From: Isoetes taiwanensis
Lineage: Eukaryota > Streptophyta > Lycopodiopsida > Isoetales > Isoetaceae
Direction: 5' to 3'
Assembly (NCBI GenBank): GCA_021234155.1
Contig: JAJEKV010000003.1
Coordinates: 6,574,413 to 6,638,412 of the forward strand
DNA length: 64,000 nt
The translations under genes were made by a program, and so were the position numbers. How positions within the stretch are numbered: the first letter of the stretch is position 1; each line of letters opens with the position of its first letter. Shown piece after piece: positions 44,346 to 55,924 of the stretch. The notes under the pieces are model-generated. The model saw nothing but the letters and a program-made list of their open reading frames with translations. It had not been told where the DNA came from and made no database searches.

Positions 44346-45612
44346 AAATAAACATTTGGCTATAATAACTGCAGCCGCAGGCATGTTTCTGGCATCTCAC
44401 TCTCAGAGGGGCTGCTGAATTAGATCAAAGTTTTCTTGTGTATTTTTCCTTTTAGTGATAGAAATATCTTTCTTTACATCCATTTATATCTCCATTCATT
44501 GAGAGATGATGGATTTGATACATGCTTCTATTTTGTGCGCCCCGATGAAATAGGCCTATCTAGATTGGCATCACTACTACCGAAATGTTATGAATCTCAA
44601 ATTGTGTGCTGCAATTATTCCACTGTCACTTAGTGTAAGTTAGTGTAAGTTGCCGACTGTGATTCTGAAGTGAGGTGAAAATTGATGGGGCATGTTAAAA
44701 TTTTTACCATACGTAATAGGAAGTTTCTCCACTAATATTTTCAATTCTTTACTCAATGGAGGTTGGTTGTGATGGGTGCCAATGGCAGCCAGTTTGCATA
44801 CTTAATGTAAGACCTTGGACAAATATCTATGCTCCCAGAGTTACTAGGCTGTCTTAGTCTAAGTTCATGTTATCTACTTTGTTTGCCTCTTTCTTTATGT
44901 CAATGATATTATGTTGGGCACTTCATTGAGCTCATTTGCATGACTCTTGTTACTTTTTGCATTTTGGTGGGATGTGACTTTTGAGCATCAATATATATTT
45001 GCAATTAGCTCTCCCTACGTGAGTCTTAGTTGGGTCGCATAGATAATCATGTTGTCCATGTTTGTCCGCAAAGGGCTTGAGTAACGCACTTGGATAACGC
45101 CTCTGTTCATAGTAAAGTGATTATAACTTTCTACATGGAGATTCTTAAAAATCACTGAATTTGAGAGCGTAAAATAATGGGGCATATTTTTCTCTCTTAT
45201 TTGAGGCTTAAGGAAAGTATCATTATAGACATGAAACGGCCATCACATTTTGCATTGAAAGGAAATATTTCCAAAATTGTTTATAACATGGTTGTAAATA
45301 TGGTGAACAATATGGTGAATAGAGAAATGAGAGAACAAAAAAAATTACGGTTCTTGCTGCTTCAACGGGTGCTCGGTTTAGAACGATTCATTGGTAGATT
45401 CAAGCGCAGAATGGAGCGATTTGTGAAAACACCGCGAACGATGCATGAGCAATAAAAATCTGAACTATCAGAACCTAAAAATCGAGCTAATGCAGGCCAA
45501 AATCGGTAGAAAGCTAATCCCTAGTGATTTTCAGGAATTTGGGCAATTCTAGAACAAAGTTGGAGCTACGGTTAGTGGAATTGTCGATTTAGTGTTCTTC
45601 AATTTTAGGGTT

Positions 45613-46468
45613 CACCACACATCCGTTGGGCAAAACTTTTGCCTTACATAGGCAGGATTTAATCCCGCCTTAGGAAGTCTAGGTCCTAGGGGCATGGCTT
45701 TTTAGCCTCACCATCCTAGTGCCACCTACCATAGTCCCATTGATTTTTCATTACTTCGTTTAAGGTCCATACTAGACTAATGTTGTACAGACTAGCTAGT
45801 TTATCCCACAGCCTTGCGGCAGCCAAAGTGGAGGCTACCACGTCATAGTAACCAACTTCCAATTATAAAAGACACTGACAAGGTTTGAACCCATGACCAA
45901 ATGTACATTTATTTTAACATTACTAAGCCTATACCAACTCACCACACATCCGTTGGGCAAAACGTTTGCCTTACATGCACACTTTGTAGGCAGGATTTAA
46001 TCCCGCCTTAGGAAGTCTAGGTCCTAGGGGCAACTCTAGGGCATGGCTTTTTAGCCTCACCATCCTAGTGCCATCTACCATAGTCCCATTGATTTTTTAT
46101 TATTTTATTTAAGGTCCATACTAGACTAATCTTGTACAGACTAGCTAGTTTATCCCACAGTCTTGCGACAACCAAAGTGGAGGACACATATAGGCTTTTA
46201 AGTTCTACCACGTCAGGGATCATCATCGTATACCCCTAGTAACCAACTTCCAAATATAAATGAAACTGGCAAAATTTGAACCCATGACCAAATGTACATT
46301 TATTTTGACATTACTAGGCCTATACCAACTCACCATACATCCGTTGGATAAAACTTTTGCCTTACATGCACACTTTGTAGGCAGGATTTAATCCCGCCTC
46401 AGGAAGTCTAGGTGCTAGAGGGGCATAGCTTTTTAGCCTCACCATCCTAGTGCCACCTACCATAGTCC
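45613..46468 (-). repeat. Tandem SINE-like units (R3), uninterrupted
   Basis: Two full units and a partial third start at CCACACATCCGTTGG (45,613, about 45,946) and CCATACATCCGTTGG (about 46,331). The 370-base insertion of R1 and R2 is absent, so this is the ancestral arrangement. Part of another unit lies at 43,695-43,932. Confidence 0.58.
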
Positions 46469-46478
46469 TAAGGCACAA

Positions 46479-47120
46479 AACATGAGGGTTACGGTTGAAC
46501 CTGCGATCAGAAATGCAGAAGCTTTGTCTAGATCTAGCATAGGTTTTTATCCACTTAGAAAAACTGTGGACTTCATTTTCTCAACAGAAGAATATCTATC
46601 TTCAAAACTCTATCTTCAAAATATCTATCTACCTAGGCATCTTAATAGACTGCCAAAACTACTCGAGTCTTGATCTCTGGAGTGGGCGTGAGAATTTTGT
46701 TTTTTGTTGAAGCAGAAGATTTTATTTGCTTCTTACAAGCTGAAGATCTATTCCATCCAATAAATCATTGTTTGAGTCAAATGGTTATTTGCAGGACATT
46801 GCAGAAAGGCTAAGAGATAGGGGATGGAAAGAAGAAATTATTGAAACGATGGAGATAGACAAACTTAATCTGTCACAACAATTTCAACAGGATGCTGATA
46901 AAGGATCTATCTTGGATGGCTTGGCTTTTGAGGTAGAAAATTTGTGGATTTCTTTGCAGAATACAACGTCGAGTTTGCTGGGAGCTTGCAGGACATAGCC
47001 GAAGCTGATCCATCCAATAAATTGTTGTTTGAGTCACAACAATTTGAACAAGATGCTGATAGAGGATCTTTCTTTGATGGCTTGGCTTCTGTCCTTCCTA
47101 TATATACGATTATTATTTTA
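46479..47120 (+). pseudogene. Unidentified exon fragment, best frame (R3)
   Basis: The open stretch at 46,768-46,998 reads QDIAERLRDRGWKEEIIETM, then EIDKLNLSQQFQQDADKGSI and LDGLAFEVENLWISLQN. An acceptor-like TTATTTGCAG precedes DIAERL. A second, partial copy follows (SNKLLFESQQFEQDADRGSF), giving a tandem exon duplication. The parent is a soluble, charged protein that I cannot name. Confidence 0.45.
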
Positions 47121-47410
47121 TTTTTTTTTTTATTTTTTTGGAATTAGTGACATTTTGGAATGGCTTTTCCGGCTGTATTTTTGAGAAGACATGGAGAGCA
47201 TTTGCCCCGTTTGTATGTGGCAGCTTCACATGCTTGCTTGCATAATGCTGCCACCATAGCATCAATTTCTGTTCCGTTTGCAGCTAGCTTCTTAATTGAA
47301 TCGTTGGCTCCTAGGTGTCATCGCCCTTCTAGAGATGTAGGCTGATGCATATGAATAGAGTTTTGCCATAGACTACCAAAACTGCTCGAGTCTTGATCTC
47401 TGGAGCGGCT

Positions 47411-47547
47411 AAAATGCATGGCCTCAGTTGTATGTCCTTGGCCATATATTTGGCACGTAAGGCCTCGGCTGGCCTTCGGCCCTGGCGGGCCTTGCCCTTA
47501 CGTGCCAAATTTCTAGCCTCGGATGTACAACCTCGATACTGCATTTT
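47411..47547. repeat. Foldback hairpin (R3)
   Basis: Copy of the 4,174-4,311 hairpin with the perfect TTTGGCACGTAAGG arms retained. Confidence 0.68.
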
Positions 47548-48299
47548 TGGTTATTAGCCTCGGCCAGACCGATAACCTTACCTGTCCAACATCTAATTTT
47601 TGAATCACAAAACCTTAACTTTACATTTTAGCCTTTTCCATGCATATATTGGAGCTTAAATAAAGCTGTTAAAAGACTATACAGTAATCCTCACTCATAG
47701 TCCAATGATGTTTTACACAGTTTGCATGTAAGGTGTTGCTGATGCCATAGTAAAAATTGGTCTTGCATTTGATGGACACTAATTATACATAAACATCGGT
47801 AACTATCTTTCAATGTTAAGGGCTTTGGCAATTGGACCCTTTATATGGAATTGGGGCAGATGATTGTTGGCCAGAACTAGATCATGATTGCAATGTAAGA
47901 ATATTTAACACCTTTACTATCACAATTTTCTTTGCTATTGGAATGTAAGGATCGATGCTCGTCCCTCTCCAAATCACGCACTTCAGTTCGGTCCTGGGGC
48001 TCCAGCTCCGCCGGCGCTAAATTCTTGTATCCTATATAATTAGAAAATAGTGCAGTGAAAGGAAATATTTGAAAGATAGCCAAAATTGTCTATGACATCG
48101 TTGTAAATATGGTGAACAGAGAAATGAGAAAATGGAAAATGTTAGAATAGTATAATCCTCCTCCTATATAATACTCCTCCTATATAATAAGAAAAATAGT
48201 GTCTGTAAGTCACGCCCCATCGATAGCCAAGGTGATGCCACATGGCACATCTCAGACCCTCGGATGGTAAACACGTGTAAGCTTCAAAAAGTTTAGAAA

Positions 48300-48419
48300 G
48301 CATCGAGAAGCTTCCTTTCGTTCACCTAATTTGGAGTTTCTAGAGGGCCTCTCTGCATTCTAAAAGTGTCTAGAAGCTTCTCTTGCAAGTTTGAAAGGCT
48401 CTTTGGTTTCGTATAAAAA
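48300..48419 (+). promoter_or_regulatory. Heat-shock-type promoter (R3)
   Basis: Third copy of the module, with TATAAAAA at 48,412-48,419 and the CTAGAAGCTTC element about 40 bases upstream. The first TTCTAGAA pair found in R1 and R2 is missing here because ATTCTAGAA is reduced to GTTC, so this copy has fewer HSE units. Confidence 0.6.
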
Positions 48420-49064
48420 GGGGCAGGCGAGCTTGCAAGGTTATGAGAGGAGAGTGGAACCAAGATAGTGGTTTCAAGAGGTTGGAGTAGAACTGGTTTA
48501 CTTGAGAGCAAAGCGGTGATCAATTCAAACGGTTTAATGCAAGCTTATTTAGGGTTATGCTGCTACAGAGACATGCGATCCGACACTAGCCTACCATCTT
48601 TCTCTGCAAGCAAGCCTTCGGATTTCTTCATCCACAACCAATCCATAACCGGGGTTATAATCTGCTTTTTAGATGCAATAACAACTACCGAGCTGTTGAT
48701 GTTAGTCTGGACGCTTACTTCATCATTCCGGTTTTGCAAGAACAAGGAGAAGAATATGTCACTTGGAAAGGGAAAAAGGGACTCTGAGTCTGGACTGAGT
48801 TATTTATGCTTGTTTTTTGTTTGTTTCTAGCTTTGAATAGAGATTGTAAGCTTTCCTGACCAAATGCAAGATTCAAAATGCAGGATGTTATTGTTTGGCT
48901 TCATTATTTCAAAGTACATTTAAATAGATGGATGTAAATGTAATATTCAAGTACATGTAAACATAATGGGATTTAAGTCTAAAAAGTACCTAATCGTACA
49001 TGACTGCAAGGCTGCTGCTGCCAAAATACTGAGATGCAATACATTTCATGAAAACCATGTCCAT

Positions 49065-49110
49065 TATAAGAAATTTATCGCGGCGGCCAAGGCCGCCGCA
49101 AATATTTCTC
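49065..49110 (+). mobile_element. TIR-element left terminus, truncates R3
   Basis: TATAAGAAATTTATCGCGGC followed by GGCCAAGGCCGCCGC and AAATATTTCTC: a left-type end like 31,870-31,914, with the palindromic core intact. Block R identity stops at 49,064. The matching right end is not seen before 64,000, so the element, if complete, is longer than 14.9 kb or has lost that end. Confidence 0.62.
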
Positions 49111-50660
49111 TCTACTGATTCATTGGATTGAACTCACTACTATCTAACATCTAATAATGCATTTAAGACTCTCCACCATGAACATTCCTTCTAGACTTGC
49201 TTAGGTTTAGGATTCTCCTATATTATCTTAAACAATATTCCTAATATTTCCAAAATCTGTCAAGATTCCTTTAGAAATGTCAAATGTGAGAAAATAAGGG
49301 CCAATATAATCCTTTCGCATTGAAGAAGTTACAAATTTATCGCACACTTGAAGGGGTTTATAATAGGGCCAAGATGCTATATTTAATGTCATGTTCTAAA
49401 TTGCACATATAGAGGATATTGATGACCGAATGAGGTAAGCATGAGAAATGGCAAGGTCCCAATTTTTGTGCAATATGTGCATCACATATATGGAGTGGTA
49501 AGTCATCATTTGATTTAAGACTTCGTGCAATGCGTCATCCTTAGCTGAAAAATCTCATAAACATTATACCACATTGCTAGTTTAAAATTCTTTTACACAG
49601 TCTTTGAAAAGCAATACTTATTTGGCATTAACAGCCGTGTGAAGTACTTTGTTTGAGTGTATAATATGAAGTAAAACACGTTCTTCAAAAAAAATTATAG
49701 AGCTATGATTTCTTGTTGCATTAGTGCTAGAATTCGAATTTGACACAATGATATGCATTTAATCACTCAATCTTCGTTGTTTAAATAAAGAAAGAGATAT
49801 TGGTACAACATTTCTCCTTTAGCCTTTAGTTTTGCATTGTGTTTTGCATTGTTATGCCTCTAAAGTTTTCTAAAGGTAGAAATGCACGGGAACATATTAA
49901 CGTGGCAATCCTGCTTGCACCCAAGAGAGCACATCTTTGCTTCATCAGAAAATAACAACCCATAAACAATACAATAAAACATTTGAATAAAATAAAATAC
50001 AGAGAAGCTAGAAGTCACTTCATAGACTCATTTACAACGAATGTTCTACTAATTAACAACTAAAACTGGGCTACCGGGAAAGAAAAAACAACCAACGTAA
50101 AGAAATAGAGGCAAAGCAAACTACCCGCATAGACAAGCTTGAGGCCTTTGGTTCAGTTTCAACAAAGAATCTTATATCCTCTTGTTGTGGAACATCACTA
50201 ATAGAAGAAAAGATCAAAAAGTAGAAAATGTATATATTAGCAACTTTGGCCGCCTACGCTTAAAAAGGAGCAAGCCCCACATCCAAAATAAGCCTAGAAA
50301 AATATGATCCCAAGCAGGCAAGAACACCTACCTTTCCTACTTTTGAAGGATCTGAAGTATCTGGGCAGACCGAATACTACAAAAGGGCAAACAATCTGAC
50401 ATTATTATCTTGGTGGCCGATTGCAAGCTCATGTTGCAGATATTTGCAATATAGAATGGAAAAAGTACCTAAGTACTTCAGCATATCGCACTCAGGAATA
50501 GACAGTGACCTCATGCCATGGTCGAGAGATCTGCAACTTACTTCTTATATAGAATGGAGAGAATCACCAAAAAATTATGCTGAAAATGTGTCTTGAGGTC
50601 TTCTAGGCCTGAGACGGCAAAACTGAGAAAACTTGCACACTCCAAAACCTTCTGCGGCAG
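49111..50660. other. Unassigned AT-rich DNA inside the 49-kb element
   Basis: No frame, repeat or RNA gene that I can support. Sequence is not shared with the 31.9-36.1 kb interior, so the two TIR elements differ inside. Confidence 0.35.
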
Positions 50661-50666
50661 CTTCCA

Positions 50667-50797
50667 CTAAGTAAAGCAACTAGTAGTTGCCATAGAACAA
50701 CACGCCAGGAAACCTGCTAGCTGTTCTTCTGCGCCTTTCGGCTCCTTTGGAGCATTTAATCCTCCCAGGCTATTAACAATGTTCGTTATCTTAGCCT
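50667..50797 (-). pseudogene. Exon-like stretch, minus strand
   Basis: After an acceptor-like GAATCAG the minus strand reads AKITNIVNSLGGLNAPKEPK, then GAEEQLAG, and continues in frame to a stop at 50,667. A donor-like CAG|GTTTCC lies after EEQLA. It lies downstream, on the same strand, of the HSE promoter at 53.6 kb, with the solo LTR in between. Parent gene not recognised. Confidence 0.35.
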
Positions 50798-50954
50798 GAT
50801 TCAAGAAAACTTCTAAGACCATCTAACAACAAATAGAATCGCCAAAGACGCATACCAAAACAAACACCAAATAAAGATTGAGAGCCAATGATTTTCTGGC
50901 AGAAAATAAACCCTATAGTGAAAAATACAGACACTCCATCAAATCGTCCACAAA

Positions 50955-53406
50955 TGTAACGGTCCTGGCCACCTAATGGGTCAATATACCTATTTATGTA
51001 TGTATATACATATTCATGGCATATATGCAGCATGAGATTAGGGTTTTGTCTCTTTGGAGAAAGGATTGTTGCAGAGCATGAAGGTAGGGAGCAATTCTGG
51101 GCAGTTTTGGAGCCCGAAGTTTGAAGCATCATATCTCGGCAACCCGAGATCCTTTTCAGGTGATTTTTCTTTTGTTGGAAAGGTCTTTAAGTAAGCTTTC
51201 CGGAATGGGTCTGATCAAGCCAAAACTCATCCGTATGCAAAAGTTATGACAGAAATAGTGATGCTGAGTCAGAATTGACTGCACTATGCCTATTCTTCTG
51301 CAGTTTGCTTCTTGGAGCTAGAAGACGATCTTTGGAGGCGCAATCAATTACAAGGGGTCCAGAGGTCTATGTGGAAAGAAATTATCAGGTGGGGTTTTGC
51401 TTTTGATCAATTGAGGTGTGCTATGAGCTGCCATGATTAGTGCGCACATGATTTTTGCATGCAAATATGATAGATTATGAATTTGTTGGAGACTCATAAG
51501 GCTAGAGAAGAAAATCAATGATTGGAAACATCCCCTGTAAGGCTGATTTTAAGTCAAGAATGGCTGAATATTACATGAAGAGCACCGATTCAACATGGAA
51601 ACTTTAAAAAAAGGCGTAATTAGATTGGATCCGGGTCGGCACCAGAGCTCTCCAACGCCATTTTGTGTTCATGTTATGTTTTTGTCATTTTGGTTTTGTG
51701 CTTTATTTTGTTGGTCTTGTATTTGCTGCCTTTCTCAATTTATTTGCATGTCCTAGTATGAAGCTAAGTCCTCATAGATGGAATTGGGCTGCATTCGAGC
51801 TTAGCAGCCAGAGGAGATCGGAGCATGAAGAGTCGAAAGGTAATAATCATAATAGTAAGAATATGCATTGTTTGATAATTGTCTAACTATGGTAAAATTC
51901 TAAGGTTTGGGATAAAGTATCTTTCTTAGCTCATGGAGATGGGGCTAATGCTGAAAAGTAGTCTAGCATGGATGTAGAGCGCCAACGACCCCCAAGCATC
52001 AAGGATTTCAAACATCAAGTTCGCATGTGGATCTTGAAATAGGAATAAGCGGTCATCGACATCAAGGATTATTGAGATTGAGAGGCGGGTCCACATTGGT
52101 ACAAGGAGAGCCATGTGAAGCTTGGGGGTTTCGAATGTGACTATAGCATGAAGTACATCTAGTCTGAATGCGTAACTGTAAGTTTTCAAGTTGTTGCATT
52201 GTATTTTATCAAGAGCATCATAGCTAATGGATTCAAAGTATAAACGTTATGGAACGTTGTATTCCTCATGGGAAGATGGTTTCGAGGTAAGTTTTGCATT
52301 ATAGAAGATGTTAGTATCTTTCCTTGATCGAGAACGTATATAGGTATTGAAGCTACATCAATGACAGTCAGGCTCGTAACTTCCTCCACATGTTTGTATT
52401 GTGATCATGATCTTCACCAATGAGTTAGCTACTTCGGCATGGTGAGGTTGTATGGGCAACCTCGACAAGGGCTAAGAGTATGATCTAGGCACATGTTTAA
52501 TAAATATTGTAATGAACCTCACATGTCATGGTCTTTGCATTGCTCTGCTGTTGTCTCGGTATTTGATTATGTCTATTGGAACCTCCCGGCCGGACTTCTA
52601 GGTTGGTGGCCTAGGTTGCTCTGGCATGCTCGTGTTCATCTGTGATTCTCTGTGGTTCTTGTGCTCTATGACACCGGGCGTAGTTTCCCTGATCAGGAGG
52701 CTACGTCAACTCTTGTGACTCCATGGTAAGAGGTCCTCCCGGTGCGGGACGTGGGGTGAGAGGGTATCGCGATATGAGGTTCACCCCACCACCGCCTCTG
52801 TGGCTTGGAATGTAAGTCGGCCGGGCAACATGTCGCTAACGGGCCTCTTTGATGTAGGTCGGGCCGAGCTACCCATTGTCCCGGAGTTTGTTTATGATGG
52901 TTTGGTACTCTGGTTATGTTCTTTGCTCTTGATGTTCATGATGTTTTCTTTATTGTCATAGTCTAGCGTTGCACCATAGGTTCTTATGTCTTTGAATTGT
53001 TATGTTTGCTATCCAAGATTCCGAGTATTTCCATGCATGCAGAGGCACCCGTGGGATCCCCACTTAGTCACGAGGACTAACCCCAGTGAGTGCATGTGCA
53101 GTGAAAGAGCAAGGCGATGGCACCAGCGCTGTTGTGGCTCATGGATGGGTGAGAAGCTTCTAGGATTGAGTTGCTAACATGGATGCTGTAACCATTGAGA
53201 ATATGGATTCTTTGGATGTTAATGTTATCTGATTATATTGAGATATCAAGTATTCGCTCATTGAGTTTTGAATGTGCAATTTAGCTGTGCAAGAGGAAGA
53301 TTCAATTCTTCACCATATTCAATTGTTTGTCTTACCAACCTAGAATTAGCGTAGTATTGACAAGATCCCGAGTTGCCTAGAGGGTCAACTCGGCAGGCTC
53401 GTCACA
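50955..53406 (+). mobile_element. Solo LTR, 2.45 kb, with 5-base target duplication
   Basis: Starts TGTAACGGTCC and ends GGCTCGTCACA, with the TG...CA ends typical of LTRs. It is flanked on both sides by ACAAA (50,950-50,954 and 53,407-53,411), a perfect 5-base duplication. No internal region or second LTR is attached, so it is a solo LTR left by recombination. GC-rich stretches such as GTAAGTCGGCCGGGCAAC resemble Ty3-type plant LTRs, but the superfamily is an inference. Short frames inside are not genes. Confidence 0.85.
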
Positions 53407-53620
53407 ACAAAAAAGGAACACTACTACTCCAAACTAAAACCTGGAGTTTGATTTGCAACTTCTCAATGCCACCAAACAACCCGACTTCCCAAATCTGGCC
53501 GTGAAGAGCCGCCCAGGCACCGCACTACGAAAGATCAAACTTATCCTTTCTGACTTCCGATTTTTAACTCTTATAAACCAACAACCAAGGTAATCGAAGC
53601 GCTCGACTGGCGTTTGCTCC

Positions 53621-53718
53621 TTTTTATACCAACACGAAGAACCTTCTAGATTATTCCAGACCTTTAAAATCGATAACTCTAGAGAGGAATGGGGCACGTT
53701 CCAGAGTAGCTTCTAGAA
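53621..53718 (-). promoter_or_regulatory. Heat-shock-type promoter, minus strand
   Basis: Minus-strand TATA box TATAAAAAGG at 53,628-53,619. About 10 bases upstream comes GAAccTTCtaGAttaTTC (units at 53,639, 53,644, 53,649 imperfect, and 53,654, all in 5-base phase), and further up TTCtaGAA at 53,711-53,718. The layout is like the block R promoters. The transcript would run left into sequence interrupted by the solo LTR. Confidence 0.6.
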
Positions 53719-53829
53719 AGGCCTCCATTCTTCCCAAATATTTAGATGCTTACACGTATACACTCCTTAATATTTGATCTTAGCCCTTGGATAAAAAGTT
53801 GGTGAGGTGGCGTAGCTTAAGCCCTTAGA

Positions 53830-54240
53830 TTTTAATGGGGGCATGCATGAGTCATGCATTGGGGCATACACCCCATCTGTGAACTGTTGGATCAAAGGGG
53901 AAGGTGCAAGGTGCCAAAAAGTGAATTTGGTGTAGCAGATCTTAACCGTTAGATCAAAAGGTGAGCATAAATCTTAGCCATTAACTTTTTAATATTAAAT
54001 TAGTTTTTTTAAGGAGGTGAGGTGGCACCCTCATCAATAAAAAAAAAAGTAATGAGGTGGCAAAGCATTTATTAGTGGACATTCTAAGAAGCTTCCTTTT
54101 GTTTAATCGCCTTCAAAAGCATGTAGCTTGCGGTAGAGGGGTCGGATGAAGGTGGGGCCCATGCCATTGGATTCCTCTCATCGAGAGCTTTCCAATGTGT
54201 GGTGTTTGACACTATTTTGTCGCAGTTGGAGCCAACATGA
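53830..54240 (+). repeat. Repeat upstream of the minus-strand HSE promoter
   Basis: Inverted homologue of 31,480-31,850. Contains GATCTTAACCGTTAGATC and GGAGGTGAGGTGGCA. An extra GAAgcTTC pair lies at about 54,090. Probably mobile-element sequence. Confidence 0.6.
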
Positions 54241-54284
54241 TCGAACATTAAGAACCTTTTTGGAATGTTCGAGTTTCAAGGAAT

Positions 54285-54975
54285 CTATGGTAAGTTGAGG
54301 GAATCTAGGAGAATCTTTATAGGATCTTAGGGAGTCCAGTGGAATATCATGAGAATCTTAGAGAATCTATGGGGATCTCAAGAGAGCATCTTTGAGAATA
54401 TATATGGGAATCTAATGGAATCTTGATAAAATCTTTAAGAACCTAGAGGAAACTTGATGGTATCTTGGGTTCATAGAATCTACGCTTCTTTGGGAATCTA
54501 GGGGAATCTTGATAAAATCTTTAAGAACCTAGAGGAATCTTAATGGAATCTTAGAGAATCTAGAAGAATCTAGGAGAATCTTGATAGAATCTTGGAGAAT
54601 CTAGAGGAATATTGGGTATTCTTTTAGAATCTAGGGAAATCTTTAGAGAATCTTAGGGAGTCTCAACTCAATCTTTGGAAATCTAGGAGAATCTAAAGGA
54701 ATCTTCATAAAATCTTTAAGAATTTATGGAAATCTTAATGGAATCTCAGAGAATCTAGAAGAATCTAGGAGAATCTTGGAGAATCTAGAGGAATTTTGGG
54801 TTTTTTTAAGAATCTAGGGGAATCTTTAGAGAATCTTTGGGAATCTTAATAAAATCTAGGGGAATCTCCATAGAATATTTAGAATCTAGGGGAATCTTTG
54901 TAGAACATTAAGAATCCAAGAAAACCTTTGAAAATCTAGGAGAATCTAATAGAATCTCAAGAGAATATTTAGGAA
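54285..54975. repeat. GAATCT-rich minisatellite (third locus)
   Basis: Long run of GAATCTAG, GGAATCTT and AGAATCTT variants. An internal higher-order repeat is visible: GGGAATCTTGATAAAATC to TTTAAGAACCTAGAGGAA occurs twice near 54,410 and 54,500. Same unit type as 11,225-11,770 and 36,705-37,385. Confidence 0.75.
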
Positions 54976-54984
54976 TCTTATATG

Positions 54985-55140
54985 ACATGATATGACTTAA
55001 GTCACATGCCTTAAGAGATAAGGGATATGACATATATGAGATATGACATGTATATGTTATATGTCTTATATCTCTTATATACATGACATATATTTGATAT
55101 GATATATATTATAATTTGTCATGATATATATATACAAGTA
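54985..55140. repeat. AT-rich palindromic region
   Basis: Overlapping inverted repeats such as TAAGAGATAAG with CTTATATCTCTTA, and repeated ATATGACATATA. Likely to form a hairpin. No gene. Confidence 0.65.
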
Positions 55141-55494
55141 TTTCAATTTGGAAAAGCCTGGTATCATACAAATCAAATGTCGCATCATGGTGCAAGCATA
55201 CCATTTCTGTGTATGTTGGCCTCGTTTGTTCTTCTGGGGGATGACACTGCACAACTAGGAGGAAAATTAAACGATGGAGGATAGAGAAAGGAGCATGAAG
55301 TAGTATGTGTGGTTGGAGAAGTAGCAATGGCAGAAGGGCCTTCAAAGATTAAAGAAGTTTCGAACATAGTTAAGGAAGGAGAAACCTCATAAGAGTTTTC
55401 AGTGTATAGAGACTGCTTCTTTTCTTAGATTAAAATCCAAAGAAGAGGGGGCATTGATTGCATGTGCAGGAGCATCGCTGAAATCAACCTTGCT

Positions 55495-55915
55495 TTAGGA
55501 AGTCTTCAGCATTGCAAAATGCTTATAAATTCGACTTTGCCTATTATCACTGTCATTTTGCTTTCCAAGTTTAACCACTGAGGCTCTTGCAATGTCTAAA
55601 TTATTAGAAGCCTGGGTAGTTACTCGAGCCTTTTTTGATCCAGGCACATTGAGTTCAAGATGCTTCTGCAAGTTATTGTTGCCATTATGGTGTACTAGCA
55701 TATGAGCTGCATACCTCCTTGGGTGTTGAACTATGATGCCTATATTCGCATGTTCTCCTGGCACTGGACGAGCTTGTGCTTCCTATTTTTGGCAAGAGTT
55801 TGTCACCAATCAAGTCAGAGATGAAGTAAAAATACAACTAAACAACAACCTGTGAATGAATAAAACCTAACCTTCTTTGTTTTATTCTCAGGTTGAGCAG
55901 GTCCAGCCCTGCTTC
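55495..55915 (-). pseudogene. Two spliced exons of an unidentified gene (C-terminus)
   Basis: Minus strand: acceptor ACAAAG|GAAGC, 44-base exon 55,915-55,872 (SRAGPAQPENKTKK), donor AAG|GTTAGG, intron of 89 bases, acceptor AAATAG|GAAGC, exon 55,782-55,495. The second exon reads EAQARPVPGEHANIGIIVQH, PRRYAAHMLVHHNGNNNLQK and later NNLDIARASVVKLGKQ, ending LKTS and TAA. The frame continues across the splice. Composition is basic and low-complexity, like a nuclear protein tail. I cannot name it. It may be the 3' end of a minus-strand gene or a captured fragment. Confidence 0.45.
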
Positions 55916-55924
55916 CTTTGTAAA

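Larger units (their letters stand above)
42500..49064 (+). repeat. Block R, copy 3 (R3), truncated at a TIR-element end
   Basis: Third copy of block R, following S2 directly. It lacks the 370-base insertion seen in the SINE-like arrays of R1 and R2. It has its own partial internal duplication: the 41.79-43.0 kb sequence is repeated at about 44.09-45.33 kb. It stops at 49,064, immediately before the terminus of a TIR element, so the downstream exon fragment and LTR/LINE parts of the block are missing. Exon-like frames are better preserved here than in R2. Confidence 0.85.

Noticed and set aside
50955-53406. Short frames inside the solo LTR as genes
   Set aside because: LTRs of this kind are non-coding, and the frames are under 90 codons with no recognisable features.
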